From positions 1 through 59,974 of the forward strand of contig NZ_AUML01000037.1 in NCBI RefSeq assembly GCF_000430665.1: DNA of 59,974 nt, in the 5' to 3' direction. Below are positions 25,501 to 32,365 of the stretch, one piece after another (the stretch's first letter is position 1; each line of letters opens with the position of its first letter). The translations under genes and the position numbers were made by a program. Below the pieces are notes generated by a model. It had not been told where the DNA came from, made no database searches, and saw only the letters and a program-made list of their open reading frames with translations. This stretch comes from Aquimarina muelleri DSM 19832. GTDB taxonomy: Bacteria; Bacteroidota; Bacteroidia; Flavobacteriales; Flavobacteriaceae.

Positions 25501-25778
25501 CAAGAGGACTCCTGATCCATGGTTACACCTGAATCATAGGCTAGATTTAAAGGATATCCACCTACATCCATAACAGGAATATTGTAATTAAAATTACCAG
25601 AGGACAGATTAACCATATCCGAAGTACCAATAGGTGTAAAGGAATTGAATTCTGGTTGTGATGGTCCACTAGTTAAAGCCCATAATTGTATAGGCTGTGT
25701 CATTTGTACAATCATTTGTATTGCCAAATAACTTGCTATTACTTTTGTTACTCTACTTTTTCGTATGGTATTAATCAT
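19581..25778 (-). CDS. SpvB/Tc-toxin-shell-like secreted protein with TSP3 motif
   Basis: 2065 residues with a signal-like N-terminus (VIASYLAIQMIVQMTQPIQLWA). Residues about 45-105 carry the Bacteroidota SpvB-like hallmark: IGTSDMVNLSSGNFNYNIPV, then YDSGVTMDQESSWVGLGWNL and GQINRQVRGIPDDF. The middle is long, beta-rich and aromatic, as in shell proteins related to SpvB or the TcB subunit, which with an RHS partner make a closed cocoon. Residues about 1884-1923 form a calcium-binding thrombospondin type-3 stretch (DYDNDGVDDPEDNCP, DYDEDEIGDACDDD). The final 130 residues are beta-rich and end SWDCD. It begins 22 bases after the lipoprotein stop and is followed by the LRR gene. Family resemblance is from motif recognition only; the exact partner role with the RHS protein is inference. 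Confidence 0.85.
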   Translation of the reverse strand: MINTIRKSRVTKVIASYLAIQMIVQMTQPIQLWALTSGPSQPEFNSFTPIGTSDMVNLSSGNFNYNIPVMDVGGYPLNLAYDSGVTMDQESSWVGLGWNLNVGQINRQVRGIPDDFKGDEMTYESNMRPNVTVGVTANVDYQIFGFEEVDGVNKVDKGGVGITVSAGVNLKYNNYTGLSFTPSYGIAFDLANVVTVGMDVETSAIDGVTVSPTIGAGATLGKTKNLAITGGLNAGVSYNSNQGLSSFNISSSLGLTGVRDRENEGHKEVESTRNGTANFKQGSGSVSFNNITLTPRKRTAFVNNNGTVAVSLGGDIWGLDIEGEISAMGSVQKVKDSIKNEKAYGYEFTGYATPEDIKDYNREQDRDISKTTLALPVSNYTYDLYTVQGQGSGGMFRPFRSQIGQINDDLVEDESSSLSLGVEIEPGSGYHFGANFTSAPSVSRTGIWDTKALQHFKQEKENVKEAGESLDYEPVYFKYIGEPRVDKDQKLFEDLGGYSPIALKIRGSKKSFNKYADNRFRIKKYNAKGTPIYEDLGTTNFTSKFKRTRDVRNQNVQKISAEELSKFYNAGDYLKSITNKNSKPHHTAEVRVLNSDGSTYVFGETAYNTLKKEVTFTTNSTNVNCAEGWVQYLGGENSSGNRSGIDNFYDAVTTPAYAHTYLLSSVLSSDYEDLEGDGPTDDDLGAYTKFIYANKEDTYKWRIPYEANKASYNAGLNTDKADQKGSYIYGEKEIKYIDKIVTKTHVAIFDLSPRKDGRGVNGENGGAPSSGQQMFKIDKIRLYSKPEAIQANLLDDNTGNDLPITAIKTANFIYDYSQCKNIKNNHGGAASENELSNEGGKLTLKKVYFTYRDSKMGKYTPYTFNYNEFNPDYNLKSYDVWGGYKPNAGGGCNTQDPITVPEFPFVQQEDRQLQNKHAAAWSLASIGLPSGGKIDLTYESDDYQYVQDRDPLQMFKVVGAGEKDGSVSFDPTTNTKLYKFSGNKDVKYLYVKLPAETDKNFDFRSKYLKGIENKPIYFRFLMNMTKAGALSTSSNDYDYVTGYFEIDGTTNIFKAPNGFIYAAIPMKTTDMEGGITGTKQVNPITKAGWYFGRRYLNGLVYGLNADYRTENIQSIAKKVISSFQANKDILTGPNGKLRSNQFLCAQRFDPKKSWIRLSTPRNYKLGGGARIKKLVMKDQWNKMVDTAIPDDNERYNKRYGQTYDYTLEDGSSSGVATYEPNQSKENPFVEPFYNHSDRLVAPREVNYVEKPFGDSFFPSATVTYSRVTVSNLERENITQHATGKVVNEFFTSKDYPTKVDYTDIDSPENYATDQNQFLQKMLQGIFGGEVKSRNEYALSQGFMVHTNDMNGKMRFQKVYAENQDKPISSVEYKYSTNEKDITQLDNTLPVITKEGKVLYENQIGVDYDIVTDFRESYSKSKTEGVKANVVVLIIGIIPVPIPTIVPSRTQLENVAYSTITTKVIHTTAVLKEKVATDLGAKVSTINEAWDAETGQVLLTRTINEFDDEYYNFNFPAYWGYDNMGQASRNIGITGTLKRSGNFFTIADAKKYFTLGDEIIATYGRAKSSKRLWIVGFNPAEDGVMLMTSGGGIINVSDGIPITEDIEFKIVRSGYRNQQMANMASITMMKNPILDASGNKLNSINTDTFKVQNTTTTANNVRVVNASAVEYKEFWNCQCESKLPYAYESLDGSKLEDISQADYPLEEPFNPYKYNVKGEWRAKKSYAYLTERTDVKEGTVPKINTRREGYFKEFTPYYALLNQAWGKATDANQKWTFASEVTQYSPFGVELENRDALGRYSTAQYGYNYTLPTAVSSNNRYRDMGMDSFEDYNFKASDSAHFNFKSSADKDGFEGIQITEAVSHTGRNSLLIPANNQAILERNLIGVLPKDTDYDNDGVDDPEDNCPYVKNRSQDDYDEDEIGDACDDDVVPQIINKEIGAQIRGWTKKSKFEISGRPNDTIEYSVNILRRGRNGLNIWVNDEQISTSQDRYFGVLYLNIVGKTSVSFDVQAIKDKKKGRVLAEFVLLHKKTRLPLRKTETRLCPKAYKKVGSGSGDTGEPSWDCD

Positions 25779-25800
25779 ATCACTTGTGCTATGTTATAAT

Positions 25801-26397
25801 TTATAACTTAATGGGTGTTTCTGTAAATTTGAATTTTATGATTCCGTTGCCGAACAAATTATCTTCATATATAAGCTTTATGTTCTCAGTTGGAGAAATG
25901 TTACCAAAATGAAGTAATAATCTTTTAAAAGGAGCTACTTTAAAATTTCTTTCAAACGTTACTCCTGAACATGAGATAGTATCTCCTGACTGGGTAACAA
26001 CTTTAAAATCTTTTTCAATAGAAAAAGACATATATTTTACTGCGGACTCGTAATCTAAGTTTGTATATTCTGATTTTAATAAATCCTCTTCTTTTTCTTG
26101 TTGAAATTCTACTTCTATTACACGTTCATTTTTAAGGGATTCATATATGGAATCAACTTTTTCAAAGTTATTTACTCCTTCGTTTTTTAAGATATAATAC
26201 TGCAAAGGAACTAAAGTGGCTTTGTATTCTATACTTGATAAAAAATGAGAAATTGATTTCGATTTCCAACCTGATTTTTCTAGATTAAATAACTTATATT
26301 CTATCTTAGTTTCTTCTTTTTTCTTATCTGTCGAACAAGAAAGAATGTTTAATAAAATAGATACTGTATAAATAAAAATCCTTATTATTTTTTTCAT
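25801..26397 (-). CDS. Small lipoprotein of RHS cluster
   Basis: 198 residues beginning with a lipoprotein signal peptide and lipobox (VSILLNILSC, Cys near residue 21), then a charged linker (STDKKKEETK). The rest alternates helices and strands and matches no family I can name. It should be anchored in the outer membrane or facing the periplasm. It lies 21 bases after the OmpH-like gene and 22 bases before the SpvB-like gene, so it is almost certainly cotranscribed. A role as assembly factor or surface anchor for the giant proteins is possible but unsupported by any motif. An immunity role is less likely because it stands far from the RHS tip. Confidence 0.8.
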   Translation of the reverse strand: MKKIIRIFIYTVSILLNILSCSTDKKKEETKIEYKLFNLEKSGWKSKSISHFLSSIEYKATLVPLQYYILKNEGVNNFEKVDSIYESLKNERVIEVEFQQEKEEDLLKSEYTNLDYESAVKYMSFSIEKDFKVVTQSGDTISCSGVTFERNFKVAPFKRLLLHFGNISPTENIKLIYEDNLFGNGIIKFKFTETPIKL

Positions 26398-26418
26398 TAT
26401 ATTTTAATATCGTTATTT

Positions 26419-26925
26419 TTAATTCCCTTCATATTTGGTATTTACATACTCTAATATTTTTGTTGTAATATCCACCCCTTCTTTACCATAAAAAATATTG
26501 CCATTACCTTGTGTGCCTAATATAATTTTACATTTATTTATTTCCCCATACTCTTTTATATATTGATTTAATCTACCCCATATTTTTTCATGCATATCTT
26601 TAGACAAAACATCATTCATTTTTTTCAACTCTTGATCTTCTTCTCTTAAATAATTTTCTAACTCCTTCATTTTTTCTAAATTTTCTTGTTGTCTAAAAAT
26701 AGAGTAGATCGTATATAAACTATCTAACTTCTTCTTTTGGAAATTAATTTTTTTAGCATTCACTTTCCCTAAGTCATTAGACATATTAAATCCATTGAAA
26801 AGTTCTATATTATCTACATATACAACACCTTTTGATGAGGCATTAAAAAGATACAATACTATACATACGATTGTTAATAAAACAATATTACATATGACAA
26901 GGTATGTGATATAATTATTTTTCAT
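26419..26925 (-). CDS. OmpH/Skp-like periplasmic chaperone
   Basis: 168 residues: an N-terminal hydrophobic segment (residues about 8-27) that may be an uncleaved anchor, then FNGFNMSN, a long charged helical hairpin (about 45-115), and the family's closing strand pattern (CKIILGTQGNGNIFYG, then EGVDITTKILEYV). Skp/OmpH proteins are trimers that hold unfolded outer-membrane or surface proteins in the periplasm. It is the first gene of the RHS cluster, 21 bases before the lipoprotein, and differs from a housekeeping Skp by its retained membrane anchor. This suggests a chaperone dedicated to the giant exported proteins downstream (inference). Confidence 0.8.
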   Translation of the reverse strand: MKNNYITYLVICNIVLLTIVCIVLYLFNASSKGVVYVDNIELFNGFNMSNDLGKVNAKKINFQKKKLDSLYTIYSIFRQQENLEKMKELENYLREEDQELKKMNDVLSKDMHEKIWGRLNQYIKEYGEINKCKIILGTQGNGNIFYGKEGVDITTKILEYVNTKYEGN

Positions 26926-26943
26926 AACTCTTTTATATTTATA

Positions 26944-26973
26944 TAAACTTATGGTTTAGCATTTTTACAAAAA
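26944..26973 (-). promoter_or_regulatory. Candidate promoter of the RHS cluster
   Basis: On the minus strand TTTTTG (26968-26973) is followed after 16 bases by TAAGTTTA (26944-26951), close to the Bacteroidota -33 TTTG and -7 TAnnTTTG consensus. A start point near 26937 would leave a very short leader before the OmpH ATG at 26925. Weak but correctly placed. Confidence 0.3.
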
Positions 26974-27202
26974 CGGAAAATCAATCCTATAATTAGTCAT
27001 TAAGCAATATCTTTAAGACGTAAAAAAACACTCTATAAAAACATAATCTACTTATAACCTAATGATTACAAAGCCTTAATTTTAAAGCCTAGATAAATTC
27101 GTATATTAAACTAAGTGGTTATTTATAACTATATTATAAGTAGTATGAAACGAAAAAGTATTTTATAAATACACACAATCAAACTACATTTATTAATATT
27201 TC

Positions 27203-27269
27203 AAATTCTAGTGCAATATTAATACATTGTAGTTTCGTTTTCCGACACTTTGTAAAAAAATGAAAAAAA
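27203..27269. repeat. 67-bp direct repeat, copy 1
   Basis: The same 67 bases recur at 27318-27384 with one difference (T for C in the AATACATTG segment). Both contain TAGTTTCGTTTTCCGACACT and an A-rich tail. The offset is 115 bases. Located between the OmpH-like gene and the 169-residue membrane protein gene. Confidence 0.9.
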
Positions 27270-27317
27270 AAATCAAAACTTTAGAACTTGATTTGCTATT
27301 AATAATATATCACCATT

Positions 27318-27384
27318 AAATTCTAGTGCAATATTAACACATTGTAGTTTCGTTTTCCGACACTTTGTAAAAAAATGAAAAAAA
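27318..27384. repeat. 67-bp direct repeat, copy 2
   Basis: Second copy of the repeat at 27203-27269. The remainder of the 26926-27541 gap is AT-rich and shows no convincing gene; the one short minus-strand frame here overlaps the repeat and has no recognisable protein character. Confidence 0.9.
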
Positions 27385-27541
27385 TATTCTGAGTGTTTAA
27401 AATCGATATAAAAGAAGTGTTTATTATAAAAGAAAAGTATTTTATACAGTTGATACTTAAGATGAAGTATTTTTTCTGTAACATCATCATAAAGTATTGT
27501 AGGTATTTACTATAAAACACAAACAGAATTTGTAGAAACCA

Positions 27542-28051
27542 TTATCTGCCTAATTCTACAAAATGTAGAGTTCTCTCCATAAAATTATATAAATCTTGCA
27601 TTTCCTTTTTTCCTGCTTGTTTTCCTAAACTTCCTGCAAAATAGAGAACAAACCATATAATAAATAGAAATACCATTGCGATTATAGAAAATAGATGCGG
27701 TTTTTCTAAACGTATATTAACATACATCCATATCAAAGACCCAATAAACAACATAGCAACTATAAAATGTAAAAACATAAATAATGTCCAAACAGTTGGA
27801 CTTGGACCAAAAAGACCTTTAAGCAAATGTTTTTTTTCTGCAATTTCATAAATTTCTAAATGAAGTTGTGGAGACCAAAAATGCTGTTTGCTTTTTGGTA
27901 TACGTATAAAAACATGATGATCTATTCGGTTTACTACAAAATTTGGATTGCTCTTTCCTATTTTCTCAAAAGCTTGTAATGCTTTTTCCGAAGATATATC
28001 CAGTTCTTTAAAAAACCTAGGACGTAAAACAATATCTTTTGAAATTTCCAT
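27542..28051 (-). CDS. Conserved two-TM membrane protein
   Basis: 169 residues. The first half is soluble with alternating strands (VNRIDHHVFIRIP, QLHLEIYEI). Two membrane segments follow at about residues 90-110 and 119-138. The last 30 residues are amphipathic and charged (GKQAGKKEMQDLYNFME). No family recognised. The layout suggests a small protein with a membrane hairpin and two cytoplasmic ends. It stands alone, divergent in spacing from its neighbours, with the 67-bp repeats just downstream. Confidence 0.75.
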   Translation of the reverse strand: MEISKDIVLRPRFFKELDISSEKALQAFEKIGKSNPNFVVNRIDHHVFIRIPKSKQHFWSPQLHLEIYEIAEKKHLLKGLFGPSPTVWTLFMFLHFIVAMLFIGSLIWMYVNIRLEKPHLFSIIAMVFLFIIWFVLYFAGSLGKQAGKKEMQDLYNFMERTLHFVELGR

Positions 28052-28133
28052 AAATGCAATTAAGCACCAATGTTAATTTTTTTTGTGATTTTAATTTATG
28101 ATTTTTATCAGTTATTAAAAAAGGTTAAAAGAT

Positions 28134-28592
28134 CTACCCTATTCCTTTCATCGTAAGAAGAGTAGTTACCCAAACAATCACTGACGAGAAAAATATACCT
28201 ATAGTATTAGCTACAAAGGCTTCTCTTTTTCTAATTTTAAATAAATATGTTGCAATACTGCCTGCATACACTCCAGTACCAGGTAAAGGAATCATAACAA
28301 AAAATATTAGTCCCCAAAATCCGTATTTCTGAATTTTATCTCCTGATCCTACCTTTGCTTTTCTAGCTATATAAATTGCAGATTTTTTATATACTTTCCA
28401 TTTAAGAAAATAATTATTTACCTTTTCTAGAAAAAACATCATTAAAGGAAAAACCAATACATTGGATACAAAACATACCACAAATACTAAGTAAATATTT
28501 AATCCTCTAAACATTCCATAAGGAATTCCTACTTTTGCTTCTCCAAAAGGAGAAATACTCCACAAAATTGCAATAATTATATCCTGAATCAC
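28134..28592 (-). CDS. Small multidrug export family membrane protein (COG2426)
   Basis: 152 residues matching the Sm_multidrug_ex family: an early SPFGEAKVGIPYG motif (here SISPFGEAKVGIPYGMFRG), a second signature (IPLPGTGVYAGSIATYLF), and four hydrophobic segments. Family members are small inner-membrane proteins, named for export activity in a homologue but mostly uncharacterised. The start is GTG: reading upstream in frame meets TAA five codons earlier with no ATG, so 28592 is the only good choice. Confidence 0.85.
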   Translation of the reverse strand: MIQDIIIAILWSISPFGEAKVGIPYGMFRGLNIYLVFVVCFVSNVLVFPLMMFFLEKVNNYFLKWKVYKKSAIYIARKAKVGSGDKIQKYGFWGLIFFVMIPLPGTGVYAGSIATYLFKIRKREAFVANTIGIFFSSVIVWVTTLLTMKGIG

Positions 28593-29043
28593 AAGCTTAC
28601 TTTCTTAAGATTTGCAAAGTTACAGTTCTAAATAATTTACACCATACTTTTAAATCATAAAATTATACAAATAATTAAAGTAAAAATGATAAATCATTTA
28701 TTTTATAAAATGATCATAGATATCATCTATACAATTTAAATGTAATAAATCAATTTTAGGGTCTATAAGCAACCTTGATAACCTTCCATTAAGAGCTACT
28801 TTAAAAGTTACAAATAGATACATTCTTAAAATTTTTCTTCTTGTATTCTTCTTGTATTCTTCTTTTAAATACTACACAAATTGCTAAATCATGTCTGATT
28901 GAAAACTCATTTGTTTTTCCTGTATACGTGTTAAATATACTGATGGGGTATAGTCACTTTATGTGTAAGATATTCTTTTGTGGTTGTTCTCCTTTTTTTA
29001 TAGGAATATATAATCTTTTGAAAATAGTTTTTTACTCACTACT

Positions 29044-29153
29044 CGTTATAAAAAATCAATAACCTTGGAGCAAGATCGCGAGATATGCTTCCGAAAATAT
29101 ATTTTGTTTTCGAGGCAAGACTCGGAGAATTAAACTCGACAATGTGGATTAAA
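29044..29153. repeat. Dispersed ~105-bp repeat, copy A
   Basis: Aligns along its length with 30524-30631. Shared blocks include ATCAATAACCT, GAAAATATATTTTGTTTTCGA and CTCGGAGAATTAAACTC. A shorter inverted relative lies at 44933-44990. Confidence 0.85.
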
Positions 29154-29233
29154 CTTCCTACAATCATTAACCAAGAATCCCATATGTTCTAAAATAAAAA
29201 TCTTGGATGGAATTGAACAGAACTTATAGTTAT

Positions 29234-29278
29234 TAAAAAACAAGACTGACCTCATTCTTATAAAAAACAAGGTCAGTC
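29234..29278 (-). terminator. Rho-independent terminator
   Basis: On the minus strand GACTGACCT and AGGTCAGTC form a perfect 9-bp stem (29244-29252 with 29270-29278), followed by TTGTTTTTT. It lies about 40 bases after the stop of the 138-residue lipoprotein gene. Confidence 0.85.
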
Positions 29279-29318
29279 CAACTCAACTCACTAACTATAA
29301 AGAATCCAATAAGTAAAT

Positions 29319-29735
29319 TTATTGCATCATTTTCTGAGACAACTCTTGTAATTGCTCTGATTTTTTCTGCATGTATTCACTTAGTTTTGTAACGTCTTCT
29401 CCAGAAAGGTTCCCCATTACTTCCTGTGCTTTTGTTCCTAATTCTTGACCTTTTTGACCAAGAGAGGCAAAAGCTGTCATATCCTTACTTTCTACTGCTT
29501 TTTTATAATCTTCGATATATGCTTCGTAAGCATTTACGTATTCTTGAACATTTTTATCGCTAAAACTCGGAACACCTACCTTAGTAGATCCTTCAGAACT
29601 ATTCTCTTCTTTTTCTTCGGTTTTCTCTGTATTCTCTGTGTTTTCTGAAGATGTTGATGTTTCTTTAGTTTCGTTCTTACAAGACGCAAATAATATCGCT
29701 ATAACTAAAGAAAGGTTTAAAATTACTTTTTTCAT
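29319..29735 (-). CDS. Small helical lipoprotein
   Basis: 138 residues with a lipoprotein signal (VIAILFASC, Cys near 19), a low-complexity linker rich in Thr, Glu and Ser (about 22-50), and an all-helical mature domain (about 58-138, VNAYEAYIEDYKKAVESKD, LSEYMQKKSEQLQELSQK). Such proteins are common and uncharacterised in flavobacteria. The acidic linker would let the helical part reach away from the membrane. It is a single-gene transcript ended by a clear terminator. Confidence 0.85.
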   Translation of the reverse strand: MKKVILNLSLVIAILFASCKNETKETSTSSENTENTEKTEEKEENSSEGSTKVGVPSFSDKNVQEYVNAYEAYIEDYKKAVESKDMTAFASLGQKGQELGTKAQEVMGNLSGEDVTKLSEYMQKKSEQLQELSQKMMQ

Positions 29736-29818
29736 GATCTGTTTTTTTTTTAATGTTAACTATTTAGATAAATTCTTATTCTTTATTGGTGGTACAAATT
29801 TGATATATTTTGTTCTTA

Positions 29819-29873
29819 CACCAAACACTCTTTTCAGTGAAAATACAGTACCCCGAAAACAGGGTGTTTGGTG
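29819..29873. promoter_or_regulatory. Long hairpin in divergent upstream region
   Basis: CACCAAACAC (29819-29828) and GTGTTTGGTG (29864-29873) form a perfect 10-bp inverted repeat around a 35-base loop. It sits between two divergently oriented genes (29735 minus, 30013 plus), so it is placed like an operator or leader structure rather than a terminator. Confidence 0.5.
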
Positions 29874-30012
29874 TTTTTATACTTCTATAAATCATAGAAG
29901 TAAATTATTACTTTTAAATTCTACTTTTTTATTAATGGTTTAAAGTCTAAATTTATCTTCTATAAAATTTTCCTAAAATAAAAATTGATCCATTCCTTTA
30001 ATAAAATAATTT

Positions 30013-30516
30013 ATGACAGTACAAGATATAATTCAATGGTTTGAGAATTACCCCTTTCTTATAATAGGTTATTTTACCATCCTTATTTTCATATCCTTAT
30101 TAGGTCTTGCTATAGTTAATAGAAGAAATTTTAAATCACCAATTACACTCTTATATAGTTTACTAGTGTATGCAGTAACTATCCCTGGATTATTAGCTTT
30201 GATTATAACTGCATATAGTTTTTTATTTTTGAAAACAAATTTGCTCGAGATTAATATTCTTGCCTATTTTGTTCCTATAATTGCGATGATAATAGTCCTA
30301 TTTATTATAAACAAAACAGTCCCTATGTATTTAATACCAGGATTTGGTAAACTTTCTGGATTATTTGTGATAATTGCTATTACTTTTATAATAACCTACG
30401 TTTTACAAAAAATGTTTTTTGGAGTATTTTTTGTTGGAAGGATTCAATATTTATTATTATTCTTTTTAGCCTTACTTTTTATCTTAAGGATTGCATGGAA
30501 AAAAATCACTAAGTAA
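30013..30516 (+). CDS. Integral membrane protein of unknown family
   Basis: 167 residues with about five membrane segments (roughly 15-36, 46-70, 80-98, 110-130, 142-160) and very short loops. The C-terminus is basic (WKKITK), as expected for a cytoplasmic end. No catalytic or transport motif is visible. It stands alone on the plus strand, followed by a copy of the dispersed repeat. Confidence 0.75.
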   Translation: MTVQDIIQWFENYPFLIIGYFTILIFISLLGLAIVNRRNFKSPITLLYSLLVYAVTIPGLLALIITAYSFLFLKTNLLEINILAYFVPIIAMIIVLFIINKTVPMYLIPGFGKLSGLFVIIAITFIITYVLQKMFFGVFFVGRIQYLLLFFLALLFILRIAWKKITK

Positions 30517-30523
30517 AATTTCT

Positions 30524-30631
30524 CTATAACGAATCAATAACCTCGGAGGTAGTCACGAAGTATGTTTCTGAAAATATATTTTGTTTTCGAAGCAAGCCTC
30601 GGAGAATTAAACTCTAAAATGTAAATTAAAT
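30524..30631. repeat. Dispersed ~105-bp repeat, copy B
   Basis: Same orientation as copy A (29044-29153), starting 8 bases after the stop of the upstream gene. The blocks ATCAATAACCTCGGAG and AAGCCTCGGAGAATTAAACT bracket the unit, with GAAAATATATTTTGTTTTCGA in the middle. Confidence 0.85.
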
Positions 30632-30668
30632 TAATCTTTATATTACACTGCTTAATCTCTTCTTTTTT

Positions 30669-30908
30669 TTAAATATTTTTATTCACTTTAAGATAAAGCT
30701 GTTCTACCTTATCTCTTGCCCATTGTGTTTTTCTTAAAAATTTAAGGCTAGACTTAATTGATGGATCTTTTTTAAAGCAGTTAATATTGATTTTCATCGC
30801 CAATCGTTCCCAACCATAATATTCTACTAAAAACTCTAATATATACGCTAATTTCAACCCATGTAAAGGATTATTTGGTTGTTCTTTATTCAGGTCCTTA
30901 TTGTCCAT
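30669..30908 (-). CDS. VF530 family DNA-binding protein
   Basis: 79 residues matching VF530 (DUF2132): [32 protein letters not shown], then [18 protein letters not shown] and KVEQLYL. The family is a small all-helical fold whose Vibrio member was described as DNA-binding; its cellular job is unclear. Length and motif order are normal. It lies 71 bases downstream of nothing on its strand except the trmL gene upstream (which ends at 30980), so they may be cotranscribed. Confidence 0.9.
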   Translation of the reverse strand: MDNKDLNKEQPNNPLHGLKLAYILEFLVEYYGWERLAMKININCFKKDPSIKSSLKFLRKTQWARDKVEQLYLKVNKNI

Positions 30909-30979
30909 TTTAATGACGAATTAAAGTATTTAATCTTTTATCTCATTTTAGCTTTGAAATAGCCTATAAATAATTTTAA

Positions 30980-31435
30980 TTATTTGTGAATATTTTTTAA
31001 TCCTTCGTAAACAACAATGCTAACAGCATTAGCTAAGTTTAGGCTTCTAATATGAGTGCTATACATTGGTATTTTATAAAGTTTATCTAAGTTTTTAGTA
31101 GTTATATCTTCCGGCAATCCTACAGATTCTTTTCCAAAGACTAAAAACATATCGTCTTCATAATCTATAGAATAGTGGTCTTCCTTTGCTTTACTGGATA
31201 GGTAAACCATATTTTTATCTTTATTCAACAAATAAAACTCTTCTATACTATCATAAATATGTACAGAAATGTGTTTCCAGTAATCCAAACCAGCTCTTTT
31301 TAATCGGGAGTCATTCAGTTCAAAACCAAAAGGTTTTACCAAATGTAATTTAGATCCTGATGCTAAACTAAGTCGACCTATATTTCCTGTATTCATAGGG
31401 ATTTCTGGTTCTATGAGTACAATGTTATACCCCAT
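30980..31435 (-). CDS. trmL: tRNA (cytidine(34)-2'-O)-methyltransferase TrmL
   Basis: 151 residues, full length for this SPOUT methyltransferase. Visible motifs are the N-terminal strand with NIVLIEPEIPMNTGNIGR, the LDYW segment, motif 2 (FGKESVGLP, about 107-115) and the trefoil-knot motif 3 (IPMYSTHIRSLNLANAVSI). TrmL methylates the 2'-hydroxyl of the wobble base of tRNA-Leu isoacceptors using S-adenosylmethionine. The call is firm at family level; substrate is by homology. Confidence 0.93.
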   Translation of the reverse strand: MGYNIVLIEPEIPMNTGNIGRLSLASGSKLHLVKPFGFELNDSRLKRAGLDYWKHISVHIYDSIEEFYLLNKDKNMVYLSSKAKEDHYSIDYEDDMFLVFGKESVGLPEDITTKNLDKLYKIPMYSTHIRSLNLANAVSIVVYEGLKNIHK

Positions 31436-31533
31436 ACGTATTTATATCTTTTTAATTTTTACTATGAAACATAACCCTCATCACTTGATATTATATTTTT
31501 CAAGCTTAAATACTTTAATCACACAAATACTAC

Positions 31534-32361
31534 CTAAGAAGCCAACATAGTTGCTTTTATTTGCTTTACTATTTCGATATGATCCAATCCATAATCTTTC
31601 CAAGCCAGATTTAGCTCTTTCATATCAAAATGTTTTACTATGGTACCATACTCCTCTTTTTTACCATTAATAGTAGGATACCCTATTACATATACACTAT
31701 CTGCTAACTCAACTGCTAACTCTATATCATGTGTAGAATATATAATAGTATTAAACTCATGAGTAGAGGTTATTAAATGAAATGCTTTTTTAACATCTTC
31801 TATATTACCAACATCTAAACCTGAAAATGGCTCATCTAATACCATATAATGACCAGAACATAAAATCTGTTCTATAATTGCGGTACGCTGTCTTTGTCCT
31901 CCTGATAATTCATTAGGATATTGATCTTTTGCTTTTTCTAACCCCCAATCCGATAAATAACTCATTATAAGATTATGTTTTTCTTCTTTAGAGATATTCT
32001 TTTTACGTAGTGCAAACAATAATGCCTGATATACTGTTTTATTTCTAAACAACGTATATTTTTGATCTACAAAGCCTATATCTCCTTCATGTACTTCTTT
32101 TGCATCATTTTCTGAATCTGTAGTAGTATCAGCTATCAATATTTTACCAGTAGTTGGTTTCACTAAACCTGTCATAGCTCTAAACAAAGTAGATTTACCT
32201 CTACCTGATCTACCTACAAAAGCAATTACCTGTCCTGTAACATTATTTGCTCTAACGACATCTTTTTCTACAAATTTAATATCTTTTATTACTGTTTTAT
32301 CACCATAAGCGACACTTAAATCTTCTACATATAATAATGTATTATGCGTACTATAATTCAT
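31534..32361 (-). CDS. ABC transporter ATPase (NitT/TauT type)
   Basis: 275 residues. Walker A is GRSGRGKST (about residue 49), an unusual Arg for the common Ser/Cys in GxSGxGKST. The Q-loop is FVDQKYT, the signature LSGGQRQR, Walker B YMVLDEP and the H-loop STHD. It lies 4 bases downstream of the permease and so forms an importer with it, energising uptake or movement of a small solute delivered by the OmpA-fused binding protein. The C-terminal 50 residues (after VYVIGYPTING) extend beyond the minimal domain. Substrate unknown. Confidence 0.9.
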   Translation of the reverse strand: MNYSTHNTLLYVEDLSVAYGDKTVIKDIKFVEKDVVRANNVTGQVIAFVGRSGRGKSTLFRAMTGLVKPTTGKILIADTTTDSENDAKEVHEGDIGFVDQKYTLFRNKTVYQALLFALRKKNISKEEKHNLIMSYLSDWGLEKAKDQYPNELSGGQRQRTAIIEQILCSGHYMVLDEPFSGLDVGNIEDVKKAFHLITSTHEFNTIIYSTHDIELAVELADSVYVIGYPTINGKKEEYGTIVKHFDMKELNLAWKDYGLDHIEIVKQIKATMLAS

Positions 32362-32365
32362 TTAT

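Larger units (their letters stand above)
28593..29318. other. Intergenic region without a gene
   Basis: This 726-base stretch holds an imperfect short tandem repeat (TTCTTGTATTC units near 28838-28865), one copy of a dispersed repeat (29044-29153) and, at its right end, the terminator of the lipoprotein gene. Short frames here have no protein character. Confidence 0.6.

Noticed and set aside
10704..25778. T9SS C-terminal sorting domain on the SpvB-like or LRR protein
   Set aside because: Neither C-terminus has the expected conserved pattern (ending SWDCD and SKLNNAQK); the export route stays open.
27323..27520. 65-residue minus-strand frame over the direct repeat
   Set aside because: Overlaps the 67-bp repeat, is low-complexity and has no family resemblance.
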